The translations under genes were made by a program, and so were the position numbers. The notes under the pieces were generated by a model that saw only the letters and a program-made list of their open reading frames with translations, did no database searches and was not told the origin of the DNA. A DNA stretch of 64,000 nt from Elmis aenea (taxonomy: Eukaryota > Arthropoda > Insecta > Coleoptera > Elmidae): the NCBI GenBank assembly GCA_947652605.1, contig OX393578.1, positions 38,259,470-38,323,469 of the forward strand, written 5' to 3'. Positions 32,790-45,356 of this stretch are shown here, piece after piece (position 1 is the first letter of the stretch; the number at the start of each line of letters is the position of its first letter).

Positions 32790-34545
32790 TATGCATTTGC
32801 AATTATAGTGATAACGATTTCGGAGTGCTTGTAATAAACATGTAAAAACGTTTGCAAGATAACCGTTTACCAAAGATTGGAAGAGATGGCATCCCGTAGG
32901 GATAAAGTAGGCCAGGAAGACCACCAAAGCTTTGGGCAGAAAGTTGGAGGTAAACGTCAGCGAAAATCCTAAATAACTAGGCTCTAACACAAAAGTTTAA
33001 ACACACAGAGGCCAAATAAATAAGTCGTAGAAAAAAAGTTTAGTACAAGACTCGATTTAAAAAACTTTTATGTAGGTATAAAACCTTGAAAATTGTCAAA
33101 ATCATTGTGTATTTAACAAGGATAATTATTAAAATGTATATTAGTAATATTATTTACTTGATTCTTATATTTTTTTTAATGACTCAATAAAATACCCAAA
33201 TTTTTAATTTAATATTGCACACAATCTTTTGTCCATACATTTTGTCACCGTTTTATTAATTAAAATTCGATTAAATACTAGAAATATTCGCTGACGAACT
33301 GTCAAATAAAAAAAAACAACCTAGATTACTTGAGAGCGCCAATTGAAGTATTTTTCGACTTTTAGAATGACGTTTAGGGTCAACTGGGACGGCCCTATAA
33401 GTAGCATAATGAAATATAAATGAAGTTAGTCACGAGTTAAACAATCATCCACTCTATGACGACCACTTAAGACACTCCAAAAAAGTATAGTGTACTTTCG
33501 AACTTCAAACAGGTTGATGAACCTCGAACAAAAAGGACGAGTAAATTTCAGTTTTGAAACTCGACCAAAAACTCGAAAGGCGAACATAGAATCTGTTTTT
33601 GAAGCGTTCTTTGGGTTATTTGTATACTAACTTTAATAATATCTATTCGTATTATTCTATCTGCTATTATTATTATTGTTTATTTCGTGAGTCCACTGTA
33701 CTTAATTTATTTTGCTACTTAGTTAAAAAGCTGTATTAAAAGTTGGCTAAAACTATTTATATCGGAAAACAAAAACTATTTGTTGCCACACAAAGTTTAC
33801 GTTAAAGCTGGTTAAAGGCCACAGTGTAAAGAATACAAAGTAAAGAATTAAACTTAACTTAAAATCGGTCACGAGACAACTTGATTTAAGTAATAGAAAC
33901 AATTACGTCAATATTCAGTCGCAATGAAATCGCCGTTTTTAATACCTGAAACCATTAAATTACTTCACTCGATCAATTTTCAATCCCCTTTAAAACAAAT
34001 TACAAATCGCTTGTTGACATTTCTGGGAAACCGATACAGAACTCGATCAGAGAAACGATTCACCCCTGTCAGGGCCTATAGAGGCGGTCAAAGTATCGTA
34101 GCTCTGCATACCCACTAGAAAAGCATGGACAAAACGCAATAGGAGGTGGCCCTAATAAACTTATTGGAAAGAGTCAGCATTTCCGGCTGCAAAGCGGGTT
34201 TCACGAACCTTGATTTCACATATTGAAATCGGATGTCCGGTACGATCCTACATCCGTTCATATTAATTTTCCAACTATATTTTGTGAAAACTAACACTGT
34301 TCGTACGGTTAAATGGCTTTTACTCAGAACTTTTTGCTTGCTTCGTTACAGAGATTATTGGAGATAATTATTTGTTAAATTAATGATTTCAAAAACTTAA
34401 TAGTATTTTAAGGACACTTTATTCACCTAAGTAATTATGTTTTAGATTTTTTTAAATTTAATTTAATTTATCCATCAAAAACAGCGTTTACTTTTAAATT
34501 TGCCATAATTACAACACTGTCAAATACATGGATTTAAAAAAATTA
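32790..34545. other. No gene supported
   Basis: AT-rich; short open frames at 32721-32990 and 33924-34118 resemble nothing recognised. Confidence 0.45.
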
Positions 34546-34547
34546 TT

Positions 34548-34710
34548 TTAAGTGGTTTCCCCTACCTACTATAGGTAAATGCTGTGACATTACTTCTACC
34601 TACCCTCTACCCTTACCAACCTCATTCTTGTTTCTTCCCCATCCACTTCGCCACTTCGGTGATTAGCCATAGCAGCAAGAACATGCCGAAGCAAAATAAA
34701 TCAAATTTAA
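34548..34710 (+). repeat. Partial SINE copy (body without tRNA head)
   Basis: GTGGTTTCCCCTACCTACTA, then AAATGCTGTGACATTACTTC and a CCTACCCTCTACCC pyrimidine stretch. These match in order the body of the SINE at 60305-60559. The tRNA-like head is missing and the tail is degenerate. Confidence 0.75.
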
Positions 34711-34714
34711 AAAA

Positions 34715-36165
34715 GATTTAACTAATTTATCTAATTTAAGTACACTGAGTTAGTAAAAATTTCGAAAATAAAGTCAAAATAAGAATTTTATATTTCAAAA
34801 AAAATTGTAATAATAAAGCTTTTTGTTGGTGATGTAACTTTTTTATAATTTTGAAATTACCAAAATTACTAAAAATAACAAGTATTTGTAAATTCATCAA
34901 AATCTTGTGTACTATGAATATGCATGGAACTTTTGCAGCTTTAAATTAAGTATAGACCATGCACTTTTGTGAAGTATAAAAACTTTGGAGTTTTTTTTTT
35001 AAATTATAATTTTTCATTTTGTGGTTTTCGTATAACGGGTATACAAATAATTTATATTTGTGTTAGAAAGCTGCTTCAAAGGCTTAAAACATAAAAAAAC
35101 GTATTACCGCATGTACCACTACCGTTCCATTAAAAAATTAAAAACTTTTGGCCAAAAAACCTCTACAACCCTTACAGCCGTTTAAAGTAAGTTAAATGTC
35201 AATAAAAATTTAAAAAAACGTTTTTTGGACATTTGCTGACATAATCAAATTCAATTTATGTAACTCACGGCACACTTAATAAAACAATATGCTTTTGTCC
35301 AAAAATTACTTAAGGTTATAAATAACCAAAATGGTGCAGTTGTATTCAAAATTGCTTCCTTTTTACAAAAGGCGTTGAAATATACAGCGTTTTTTTTTTA
35401 AATAACAAAGTTAGAGGGTAATTTCTGGCGATACCAAAAGTGAAATAATAGTGTCGTATATTCATATAATCCGGTTTTTTACGTCTCAATTTTCATTTAT
35501 CTAAAATCAAAACTAATGAAAATATGAGGGTGTACCAGAACTTAGTTATAACCGGTTTGCAAACCATTTTACATATCAAGCAAAAATAAACTGAAAATTA
35601 AAATGTAACAGTTACAGGATTTTTCGAGTTAGTTCCAATCACAAGTGACTTTCTCAATTTATGCAATGTAAAGGGCTTACATTTTTTCTGTTTACTCGCT
35701 AACATCTTTTGTGCATATCAGTAACAAAAATAAATTGATAATTACAATCAAGGTAATATTCTGCGTCTGGCTAAACTTTTTTTGTAATCGTTTGTATTTC
35801 TTGTACCTTTCTATAAGAGAAAATTACCCAGAATGTTGTTTGGTAAAAAAAAACAGCTATTTTGTTTATTACCCTAATGACAGCGTTTTATTACCCTCTA
35901 TGGCATTCACGAAAATGTACGCCACATTTTTGTTTTCTTAAAGTTAATGAAAAAATTTAAATTTAAGTTAAAACCTTTTTAAATCGCTAGCTCAACGGGT
36001 TCATCAGTAAAAATTTTTGAACATAGTAATTATTGTGGTGTCATACCTAATTTTTTTGTTTTTTTAAACAATGGAATAAAAAAATTTTAGTAGGTACATT
36101 TACGGCGGTATTTCTAGGCGTAAAGCTGCTGTATAAAATCAAAAAAAATCTTCGTCATAACATAT
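34715..36165. other. AT-rich sequence, no gene seen
   Basis: Nothing supported; long A/T runs. Confidence 0.5.
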
Positions 36166-36169
36166 TTTG

Positions 36170-36990
36170 GATTCTGAAATCCTATATACACCAAAATTTT
36201 CTTATTAGACACCACGACGAATATACAGAACTACACCAAATTAATTCTGGCGTTCCGCAGAGTAGCGTGTTGCACCCCTATTTTATACTTTATGCACTTC
36301 AGATTTTCCAACGTCAAACAACACAACTATTTCCACATTTGCAGACGACACAACACTTATAGCGTCACACAGGAACATGAGGATGGCTTCAACTATAATC
36401 CAAAACAACCTTAATAAAATGCAGATTTGGCTTAGACGTTGGAGGATAAAAGCAAACCAATCAAAATCCGTACAGGTGACATTTACGACTAAAAAAAGGA
36501 AACATGCTCATCAGTAACACTCAACGAAAGACAACCACAAGAGAACTTGACCAAATTTCTATGCAACATCTAGACTGTAGACTAACCTGGAGAACACACA
36601 TTTGGAATAAAAGAAAGCAACCTGCTCACCAACTTGGTAAATTATACTATTTGTTAGGAAAAAAATCGCAGCTCAGCTTAGAAAACAAAATATTAGTGTA
36701 CAAAACAGTACTGAAACCAGTATGGTCAAACGATGTCCAATTGTGAGGTTCATATCTAATGATGAAAATTCTTGAGAAATTTCAGTCCAAAGTGTTGCGC
36801 ATAATAGTCGACGCACCATGATTTTCGTGACAAATAAAATAATAAGAACGGATCTAAAAATCCCCAGTGTAAAAGAAGAAGTATAAAACAATAGTATTAA
36901 ATATAGTGAAAGACTAAAAAAGATTGTTAACCGAATCAGATACACGTTGACTTAGGAGGTTTAAACCGTTTGACTTAAAAACTAGGTTTA
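36170..36990 (+). pseudogene. Old Jockey-type reverse transcriptase remnant
   Basis: A heavily shifted relative of the copy at 31.4 kb. Pieces in order: SGVPQ near 36247, an FADD-like TTTGCAGACGAC near 36340, MQIWLRRWRIKANQSKS near 36420, then the longest open part with LDCRLTWRTHIWNKRKQ and KSQLSLENKILVYKTVLKP (36504-36746). Numerous stops and frameshifts. No target duplication seen. Confidence 0.75.
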
Positions 36991-36994
36991 ATTA

Positions 36995-38462
36995 ATGAAT
37001 TAATGAATTCAGGACAGATTGTAAACAATCTAGGAGTTATAAAAAAAGAGAACCCAATTTTCGTAAAAATTGCCTTTGAATAAAATTGTGGTAATTGCTC
37101 TTTTTAGAATTTACCATACATAAATGCAAATACACGATATTACAGTTATCTAATTTTTAAAATCAAATATTCATGCTATAAATTTAATAGGTAGGTACAT
37201 ATTTTTGCATCTGCTTACAAGTTTATAGTTATGTCTCATTTATTTATAAAGAGCAAGCGCTTTCTTTGATCTTTATAAATGCTCTCTTCTATTATTTAAG
37301 AAATATTTACTGTTATCGCCTGATTGCGTTCGAAAAGCTGTTGTTTTTTTTTTTTAATTTTCTTCTGTAGCTAAATTTTAAAAGAAGTTCGTGACGAAAC
37401 AGATGAATGCAAGACATAGAATGTCTTTTTAAGTTTTTTATTTATTATCTTATGCAGTTCTGTTAATGATGCTAATATATAAAATTGTGCTTCGTCTCTG
37501 CTAAAATCATTTTTGAAGGCGCTATTTCATCTTGCTTTTCTGTATTTACAATCCTTTGGATAGGTATTGTTAATTCAAATTACAAAAATTTTTTTTAGCA
37601 CAATTTTTTTTTCTCAAGTATACAGAAATAAAAATGAAATTGTATAGACTAAAATCACGGTTTGTAAAATTTTAACCATTATAAAGATATTTTAAAGAGG
37701 ATATAAGTTGTTAGAAATATGTGTCTAATTAGTTTATACGTCACTGCAAAATTGGAAGCTAGTAGAAGTTTAATTTTGTGGCCTCCCAAATTTTAAATAA
37801 AGTCCACACTACATAATGTAAACCAATATTGTCGAAGTTGTAATGTATATTGTAAAAAAACTTTATAACACAATTCCTTTTTATAGAATTAGTTTTAAGC
37901 AATTAATTACCATTTAATTCGTGAAAATCATGAGATTCATGAGATGCACTCTCCAATAAAATCTTTTACGAATACCCGTTCGCACTTTATTGAAACGTTA
38001 ATCTTTACTAATACCAGAATAAAAAATTTCTTACAAAGCTCTTTATAAGCGTGAAAAACTGACATTAAGAAACTTTTTATAATTACTTTCAGTGAAGGTT
38101 TCAGCAAAAAGCCGCCTTGGAACCTTTTAACTGACACTTGAATGTAGCTGCTCAAATTACCGCTGTTGTGCTTATTACAAGGGAAAAAACACAAAGAACG
38201 TCGAACGCGAAAATTAATTTTAATGTCTAACTGATTTTCTACTTCTTCTTTTTATTAATTACATTTCTTTACTTAATTCTTATTACAAAAAAAAACGTTA
38301 TGCGGATACGATATAATAGAAATAAACTTTTAATATTTTTGCAAAATACGACTCTCGAGTCTCTAATAATACAATTTATTGCGTTTAATGTGATTTATGT
38401 AATAGGAATTTTAATGAAAAACTACAACATCGTTAAAATGGAATTCGTTACTGGTAAAATTC
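36995..38462. other. No gene supported
   Basis: AT-rich; an 85-codon minus frame at 37937-38194 has no recognisable domain. Confidence 0.45.
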
Positions 38463-38470
38463 CTTTATAT

Positions 38471-39409
38471 CAGTGATGTCTAACCTTTTCGAAGCTGGGA
38501 GCTACACAGTCATCTCTTTCATCGAAAAAAGAACAAAACTCAAAAAGTTTGAACAAAGAAAAATTATTAAACACATTTACAAAATGTTTAAAATCAGTGT
38601 GAAACTTGCTTCTACTGCATATTTTTTAAAAGGGTTTTAAAATATGGTTCGTAAGGAGATATTACTATTTTCAAACATTCATTATCATGGTTACCTAACG
38701 GTAAGACCATTTCTATGTTTTGTTTTGATGATATTTAGCTAGGAATATGCCATTTCGCATAGTAATAAAAAAGCGAAAAATAAGTTTACCTTTTTGCCCA
38801 AATTTTTCATATATACGACAGGGTCGGCCTGTAGCATGCCAAGAACGATCATTTTCAATACTTCTAGTTAAATGTCATTTGTAAAATTGTAATTTCAATC
38901 TCTGGATTGTCGACGACTATACATTTTTGCATAATACCTGTCCTAAAAACGTCTATCAAATTTACAGTTAAACAATTGAAGGTCGTCAATGTGACTTTGT
39001 GGTAGATAAGTTTTGTCATTGGCGTTTGTCACCTTTTTTATTAATAGTCCGTATTTAAAGGTTTTTAAATGAGAAATCTGTAAGTGCAACTTCCGCTCGC
39101 GCGCCTTGTCATAGCCTTACCCAATGGTCTCCAACCTTTTGTGGTCTAGGATCACTTTTTATGTTGTTCGTACCCGAGATCTGCTTTTAAAAAATTATAA
39201 AATTATTGTCGCAAATTTGTATTGTTTATTAAAGTATTGCATAGCATAACAAAGGTAAATATGGGGAAAAATGTATTAATAAAAATATATAATCCTCAAG
39301 ATCGACCAGTGAGAACGTCGCAATCGACCGGTCGATCGCGATCGACTGGTTGGAGACCACTGCGTTACGGGCTACCGGGAGCCCGCGAGCTAGCGGTTGG
39401 ACATCACTG
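38471..39409. mobile_element. hAT-type element with perfect 8-bp target duplication
   Basis: The ends CAGTGATGTCTAACCTTTTC and (right) GCGGTTGGACATCACTG are inverted repeats. CTTTATAT flanks both sides exactly (38463-38470 and 39410-39417). No transposase is visible, and a second hAT-like element lies near its right end. Confidence 0.85.
39122..39362. mobile_element. Second hAT-like element nested in the first
   Basis: CAATGGTCTCCAACCTTTTG on the left is mirrored by GGTTGGAGACCACTG on the right. The right subterminal region is GC-rich with repeated ATCGACYGGT and GATCGCGATCGAC motifs. The flanking 8-mers match poorly, so the nesting order rests on the arms only. Confidence 0.6.
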
Positions 39410-39844
39410 CTTTATATTATTTAAAATCAAAATTTTTCAAATTTAATTTGGTCAATACCTACTGCAAAAATGTATTTTATATATGTTTAAGCTTCTAGTG
39501 ATGGATATTGTTACTGGATTAATAAAAAAATATATATTATAATAACTCTTTTTTATCAAAATTTATTCAAGAATTCCTTGATTTGAGATGATCATAGTCA
39601 TTATTCTGTTCATATATTGGTTTTGGACCTACAAACAAGATTGATTTTATGTAACTTGTTTGATATAATCAATTAACTTCACCTGTTTCGAAAAATTATT
39701 TTAACGCACACAATAAAGCTAGTGATAAAAATTAAGCAATTTATTACACACTAAATTACGAATGTGTAAAACAGTTATAAACCAATACCCAAACTGTATT
39801 AAAACAATAACACAATAACCATAAGTAGTATCATAATCCAGTGG

Positions 39845-39872
39845 TTCTCAACCTGTCCCGTAGGGGTAGAGC
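39845..39872 (+). mobile_element. End of an older hAT-like element (host of the P-like insertion)
   Basis: CAGTGGTTCTCAACCTGTC is a very common hAT terminus. After 28 bases it is interrupted by the P-like element, and resumes at 40797 with ACAAATATCTGAAGGGGCGC. No matching right end found. Confidence 0.45.
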
Positions 39873-40788
39873 GGGGCCATCGATATACTAGCGGGCCGAC
39901 TCCTTACAACAAAGCGCGAGAAAAGTGGTGGGGATAAAGGCTGTCCGTTCATTATTTGCTCATGTTGCGGTACGTTTTTTATCATGTTTTACTGTCTTTG
40001 CTGGTCTCTAAAACGAGATAATTAAAGAAAATTTTGTATCTCCAACATCTATTATCATACTAAGTGTTCTTCATTGCGAACATTGTTCAATAGTAACAAT
40101 CGATTGCGGTAAGGTGCTTTTTTTTTAATCAAAATAATTACAGTGAATCAATAATTTGCTTTATAAGACATAATACCTCGATGCTACTTTAAAATATTAT
40201 AACATAATTTCAAATTTCATTCCCGTTTCTAAATTTACATTGTTATTTTGGAATGCTAAATTGTTAATAATAACATAACAAAAATGCCTTTTAAATATTG
40301 CGTTCCTGAATGCAAAAGTAATTATAAAGGAAGTAGTTACACACCATCGTTTAAATTCCCCAATAACGACAATCTGAAGAGAAAATGGTTATCAGCGTTA
40401 TCACATATTCATAGAGAAAATAGTTTTGTACCTGGAAAAACAGCAGTTGTCTGCATTCTTCATTTTGAAGATCATTTTATCATAAAACAAGATTAATATA
40501 ATCACCCTGATGGCACACTAAAAATAGTTCCACGAAAGAGAGTTAGCATAACTAGGGAGGCGTATCCTACTATTTTTCCCAACCATCCAAAATATTATAA
40601 TTAAACAAAAGTTAAACAGTGAACTTTAATGGACGAAAGGGAAACACGGAATTTTAAAAATAAAAGTTAAATTGAAAAGAAAAAAATGAAAGAGACAAAA
40701 TATTAAATTTCAATTGTTTAAAAAATCGGCCTTTATCCCCACCACTCAAAAATTCAATGAGTTAGCCCGCTAGTATATCGATGGCCCC
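39873..40788 (+). mobile_element. P-like non-autonomous element, 916 bp, encoding a THAP domain
   Basis: Terminal inverted repeats of about 25 bp: GGGGCCATCGATATACTAGC with its mirror GCTAGTATATCGATGGCCCC. An 18-bp subterminal inverted repeat follows (39924-39941 and 40729-40746, AGTGGTGGGGATAAAGGC). Flanking 8-mers GGTAGAGC (39865-39872) and GGAAGAGC (40789-40796) match at 7 of 8. An 8-bp target, terminal plus subterminal inverted repeats and a THAP frame together indicate the P superfamily. The catalytic RNase H-like region is missing. Confidence 0.8.
40284..40604 (+). pseudogene. THAP zinc-finger domain of a P-like transposase, one internal stop
   Basis: Residues 1-70 are open from ATG: MPFKYCVPECKSNY at the start. 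Zinc ligands C6, C10, C57 and H60 (C-x3-C ... C-x2-H), with the conserved P26 and W35 and a hydrophobic HF after H60, define a THAP domain. A TAA at 40494-40496 ends this frame. The same frame then continues with GTLKIVPRKR and AYPTIFP, which looks like the AVPTIF box that closes a THAP domain, and stops at 40602-40604. So the domain was once complete, at about 106 codons, and one nonsense change splits it. In P transposases this domain binds subterminal DNA; here it is not joined to any catalytic part. Confidence 0.8.
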
Positions 40789-40796
40789 GGAAGAGC

Positions 40797-41100
40797 AACA
40801 AATATCTGAAGGGGCGCCAAGAAATGAATGCCAGGGCCGGTTTTTGTTCCCAATCCGTCACTGAGCACAACATTGCTTATTCATTATCTACAGCTCTTGA
40901 CAAAGATATTTAACCTCGTAATAACAAGGTTAAATTTTGATACGCGAATAACCAACTGTGTGACCTTAGTGTTATTTCATCAATTTTTTAGTATTTGATC
41001 GATAAATACATATTATGAAATATGCACATGTTCGGAAATGCAAATTCGTAATGTAAAATAATGCTACTAACAGTACACATAAACGAGATGTTTTATTTAT
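40797..41100. other. Remainder of the old hAT-like host element, no gene
   Basis: Begins ACAAATATCTGAAGGGGCGC; then AT-rich sequence without further marks. Confidence 0.4.
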
Positions 41101-41109
41101 GTTTTACTG

Positions 41110-42282
41110 CAGGGGTTCCAAAATACCGCCCGCACACACTGACAGAAATATACTTTTTTTATTTAATTTGAGATAGGAGAATTTTATCTTTAACTAAAAA
41201 AAATTTAATAAACCAACAACAAAATTAAAATCATAATGTATTAGCTGTTACAACTAGTATCGTGTTGTTAACTTATTGCGGTAGAAGGTGGAAGACTGGA
41301 GAGGTTAATCTGAGATCTAAGCATCATCAAAACATTATCTCATATAACTTTCTCTTCAGATCCCATTACTAGGCAAATTAAGAATTGAAAATTAGATTTG
41401 CATATGTACACAAATTAAGAAACGAGATAATTATTTGTAATTGGGAAATAAATCAGAATTTATGAGTTATCAACAAATTAATAAAAATGTAAAGTCTGAA
41501 AGACACCACGGTTAGAAAAATACATCATGTTAGGCTGTGTTTAAAGCTGCGTTCACATAGAAAAGTATTGCAATGTATTGTAGGGTAATAAATTGTATTG
41601 TAACGTGCCTGCTAGAGTAGCGTTCACATAGAGGTATTGTGTTTGTACACTAAGGCGATTTCCACGCGCATGCGCAGGGTTAACCCACTGTGATTGGTTC
41701 TTGTTATGGGGTATTGCAAGAAGCTTGGACGTTGCAAACTCTTACCACGCGGCTTGCAACGCAAGTTCACTACTTTGCTTATGTGAACGTGATCATTTGA
41801 TATTCGTATACTTAACTTTGCTTACGGTACAATACAATACAATACTTTTCTACTATTTAGTCTTCAACTAATGGAACGAAAAAGATGATCCGTTGTAATG
41901 CTAGTTTATTTACGCAAATTGTCACACTATTAAATCCAGAATTTCCAAAACCAATGTAAATTATTACAATATATTACCAGTGTCTAACATAAGGTCCATG
42001 TCCTGCTCCCCGCCCCACATTTGAAATGTAACTTTTTTTAAAGTCGAATGTTATGCTAGCCTTGTGCTGGCGTGTGTTGTTAATAATTTTGATTGTGCTG
42101 GTTTCGTTAGGCTACAATTTTGATTTACTGTTGGAGGGGCTGTGGATATGCTAGCCCCCCCCACAACACGTTATTTAAACATTTTGTTTAGACAGATATA
42201 TTGTGCTGGCGTGTGCTGTTAAAATTTTTGATTGTGCTGGTTTCAAATGTGGCTCTCTTCTCAAAAAGTTTGGATACCCCTG
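41110..42282. mobile_element. hAT-type non-autonomous element, 1173 bp
   Basis: The ends CAGGGGTTCCAAAAT and (right) AGTTTGGATACCCCTG are inverted repeats. Flanking 8-mers TTTTACTG (41102-41109) and TTTTACAG (42283-42290) match at 7 of 8. Near the right end a segment of about 43 bp, starting TGTGCTGGCGTGTG, occurs twice in the same direction (about 42063-42105 and 42200-42243). No coding sequence. Confidence 0.75.
41550..41858. repeat. Degenerate inverted repeat with GTTCACATAG motifs inside the hAT element
   Basis: GCTGCGTTCACATAGAAAAG followed by TATTG repeats is mirrored by CAATACAATACTTTTCTAC at 41830-41852. Inner copies of GCGTTCACATAG (41613) and TATGTGAACG (41781) are also inverted. 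Probably a decayed MITE. Confidence 0.45.
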
Positions 42283-42290
42283 TTTTACAG

Positions 42291-43917
42291 CAACAGCGTG
42301 CCAAAACGTCATGGGTAAAATGGTCCTAAAATATTTTACCACTTTCCTCGAGTTTTTCCCCTTATCTTGCCCTAACAGTTCGTTCTGTACCCAACACTTA
42401 TTAGCTCGCCATAGAAGACATTAAAAGTGCTGCTATAAACCACTGTCAATATGACTTTCTAAAGTATTTAATAAAAGTTTATTAGGTATTATTACTACAG
42501 TTTGTCCAGTTTTGCTCCCAATGCACTCCTCCTCGCAACTGATTTTATATTTCTACGGTACTTTAATTTATTAGAATTTATTGCAAAATAATCATTATTT
42601 TCCAGTAAACAATACAACTTTTACCTTGTTTACTTATTTAAATTTTACGATTTTTTTGCAACGCAAACAGCTATCAACTGAAAGATGTAAAAAAAGTCCA
42701 TAATCTCCTTTCGAGTCGTTCTGAAGTGTAGTGGAGCGTGTAAGCTTCCAGCAAGTAAATCTCATCGTGTATTCCTGGTAATGTCAAAGGAAATGACAGG
42801 CGGTAATCTCACGGTTATTAATTTGAACACGAAGACGCTTATTTATTACCTAAAGTTGACGTCGAGGTAAAGGACTATGCAACAACGACATGACCTCTTG
42901 GCGTAACCTCTTAACATAAACAGGAGCGACTTGTAAACCTGGCCGACAGAACCACTTGCAAGTTGCTTGCAAACATTAATGGGAAAACAAAACAACAACG
43001 TTTGCACAACACTAGCGCCCTCTATATATGTCCGTCGGCTCTTGTTCTATAGCCCGTGGCAAGCTCGAGTACCTCGTGAATATTATGAGTAGCACGGCAT
43101 TGTAAAAGGAAAATGTAAAGGTTCTTCAAATATATGACAAGCAGTGGACCGTTTTCTATGTTCTACGTTTACCCTTTCACAAAATCTTACTTTCAGGATA
43201 CAGAAGAATAAGCACGACTCCCGGCTATGAATAATTTAAACCCTTGGGACGCAGAATACATTTCCTGCAGACACAATATGTATAAAAAAAACTGCCCTTC
43301 AATCAACGGTAGTAGCTCGTGTTAAGTGTAATGTGGGCCACAGTGCCACTCGAGAGGTTATTTTTGTTTATTTGCCGCTTTTGTTACTCGACAATGCCCA
43401 ACGTATATAAAATTAAAAGAAGACTTTTCGAAGTAGGACATCCTGTTCAATTAACTGAGGTTCCTGCTAAATGTACAAATTAATCTCGTTTTTATTGTAC
43501 CAATATCATGTTTATAACTGAGGTTTTTTTTTAAACAAAAGTTTGATTTGTTTATTACAAAGATACATTACATGTAATTGCTGCCTTAGCTATATTGTAA
43601 GTAATTAAGTATACACTTACAATGTGTCCCAAATAACTTGCTTACCATGTCGTTTAAATAAAAAAAGTGCAGTTATCACTCAATTAGCGCAATTAATTAC
43701 ACCCAAGAAGAGCTACAATCTTGAAAATCACACTGTTGGAATTCGCGGTAATCTAATACAAACTAGCATATTCGTCCAGCACCTTGCGAAATATTTAACA
43801 TATTTTTAAAATGCCAGTGTTTATTATTATTTAATGTAGTGCCTAAAGTATGACAAAAATGATAATGAAAATATTGGCAATAATCTGAAGCTCATTAATT
43901 ACAATTTGTAATATATT
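42291..43917. other. No gene supported; relatively unique sequence
   Basis: 42700-43450 is less AT-rich than most of the window and shows no repeat structure, so it is a candidate for host regulatory or exonic DNA. I cannot support any specific element. Confidence 0.4.
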
Positions 43918-43920
43918 ATA

Positions 43921-44345
43921 CAGGGTGTTCGAAATTCGAGTTTAAGCATGGGATCTTGCTTATTATAATTGATATAGTCCATTCGGCCAGTGGTGAGGTC
44001 TATCGGACTAGTAAGGCGGCAACGAAATACATACATGCATTCTGTCTTTTTCTGTGTCATCGAGTTCTAAGCACATAAACACGAAACATACCGCTTACGT
44101 ACTTACATTTATACACCAGTCAGTTAATCCGATAGACCTCATCACTGGCCGAATACACTATAGGTTTAAATTTGGCAAATTTGCTAAATTCAGTGCTCAT
44201 TAATAATCTGAAGAGAAGTTGGAAGTATCTCAAACGGTATCCGAGAAAATACGATTTTTGAAAATCGTCTATAACTCCTTCGGAGTATAAAATATTGGGG
44301 GTGTGTAAAAACATTGCTCAAGCATTTTTTCAAGCCGAATCGAAT
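43921..44345 (+). mobile_element. One arm of a CAGGGTGTTCGAAATTCGAG foldback family
   Basis: TA-CAGGGTGTTCGAAATTCGAG at 43919. The following sequence (AAATTTGGCAAATTTGCTAA, CAAACGGTATCCGAGAAAAT, CTTCGGAGTATAAAATATTG, AAGCCGAATCG) recurs in order in the left and right arms of the element at 56035-58130. Only one arm is present here. Confidence 0.65.
43976..44160. mobile_element. Small MITE of about 185 bp inserted in the foldback arm
   Basis: CATTCGGCCAGTGGTGAGGT with CTATCGGA on the left, mirrored at 44126-44157 (TCCGATAGACCTCATCACTG). The interior has no coding sequence. It interrupts the 43921 arm relative to its relatives at 56 kb. Confidence 0.65.
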
Positions 44346-44680
44346 TGTTATCACAAATTTTTCCTAGGTCATGCCATTTACATAATCAGATAGACTTTTT
44401 TTTTGAATGTATTGATGTATCACACATGTGATTGACAAATTTAAAAAAATGCGTTTTGAACAACAATCACTATAAATCAGGTAGGCCAGTCCTTGAAGTT
44501 TATGTCGTTACTATGACAACCAATCAACAAACTTAATTTTGAAAACTTATCATATATACAGGGTCCTGCATTAGTACGTCGAGCTTTCATAGCGCCCCAC
44601 CCGTATGAGATAAAAAAAACTTAGAGGCATAAAATTATTGGTTTAAAAAGATCTACGTCGTAAAATTATTTTCAACTATA

Positions 44681-44740
44681 CAGGGTGTTCCATTTTCGCG
44701 CTATAGCAAAAACAAAGATTTTTTTAAAGGGAACACCCTG
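44681..44740. repeat. 60-bp TA-flanked mini hairpin, left arm
   Basis: CAGGGTGTTCC at one end and GGAACACCCTG at the other, flanked by TA on both sides. The interior reads TTTCGCGCTATAGCAAAAAC. Its mirror at 46253-46312 is also exactly 60 bp. Confidence 0.8.
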
Positions 44741-45356
44741 TATATTTTTAGGTCTTCGAATGTCATTTTTTAACCTCTACATGAATGTCTTTTCATTTTT
44801 TGATTTTGTGACAGTGTTGCCAACTTATTGATTTTTTTCCGAAAAATCTGACATAAGCAGGCTTAACTTTAAAAAATCGTAGCGACCTCGTTTCTTGAAG
44901 TTAAAAATTAAGTTTTAACAATAATGTTAGTTCGGTTAGGGAGCAACATTTTAAAAATAAAAAAATTTAAATTTATTGATACAGGGTGTTCACAAAAAAA
45001 TGCCAAACTTTCCAAACTTCAAAGTGACATAACTCATTTTTTTTCAAATGTAAACAACCTTTTTTTTTTTTTTATTATTCGATACCTTTTTTCTCCCCAT
45101 CAATTTTTATGAGGGGTGTCCTATGTCTAAACCCCGTAGTTGTTGAGATATTCAACACTTTTTAAAAAAGTAGCCATTTAATTACATTTGTATGCACCGC
45201 TGATGCAAAACAAGTGCCAAAATGTAAAAGCAAGTGTCACCTTGACATTTGAATAAGTTTAGAATTTAAGCGGATATTAACTATGTAATAAAATTAATCG
45301 TTTTTATTCAAAAACCATGAAAAGTAACAAATTGAAAATACATAAAAGATAAACGA

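Noticed and set aside
37937..38194. 85-codon minus frame with several Phe/Lys-rich segments
   Set aside because: AT-rich composition explains the openness; no domain, promoter or splice evidence.
42203..42424. 73-codon plus frame with several cysteines
   Set aside because: It starts inside the right end of a hAT element and crosses its border, so it is a chance frame.
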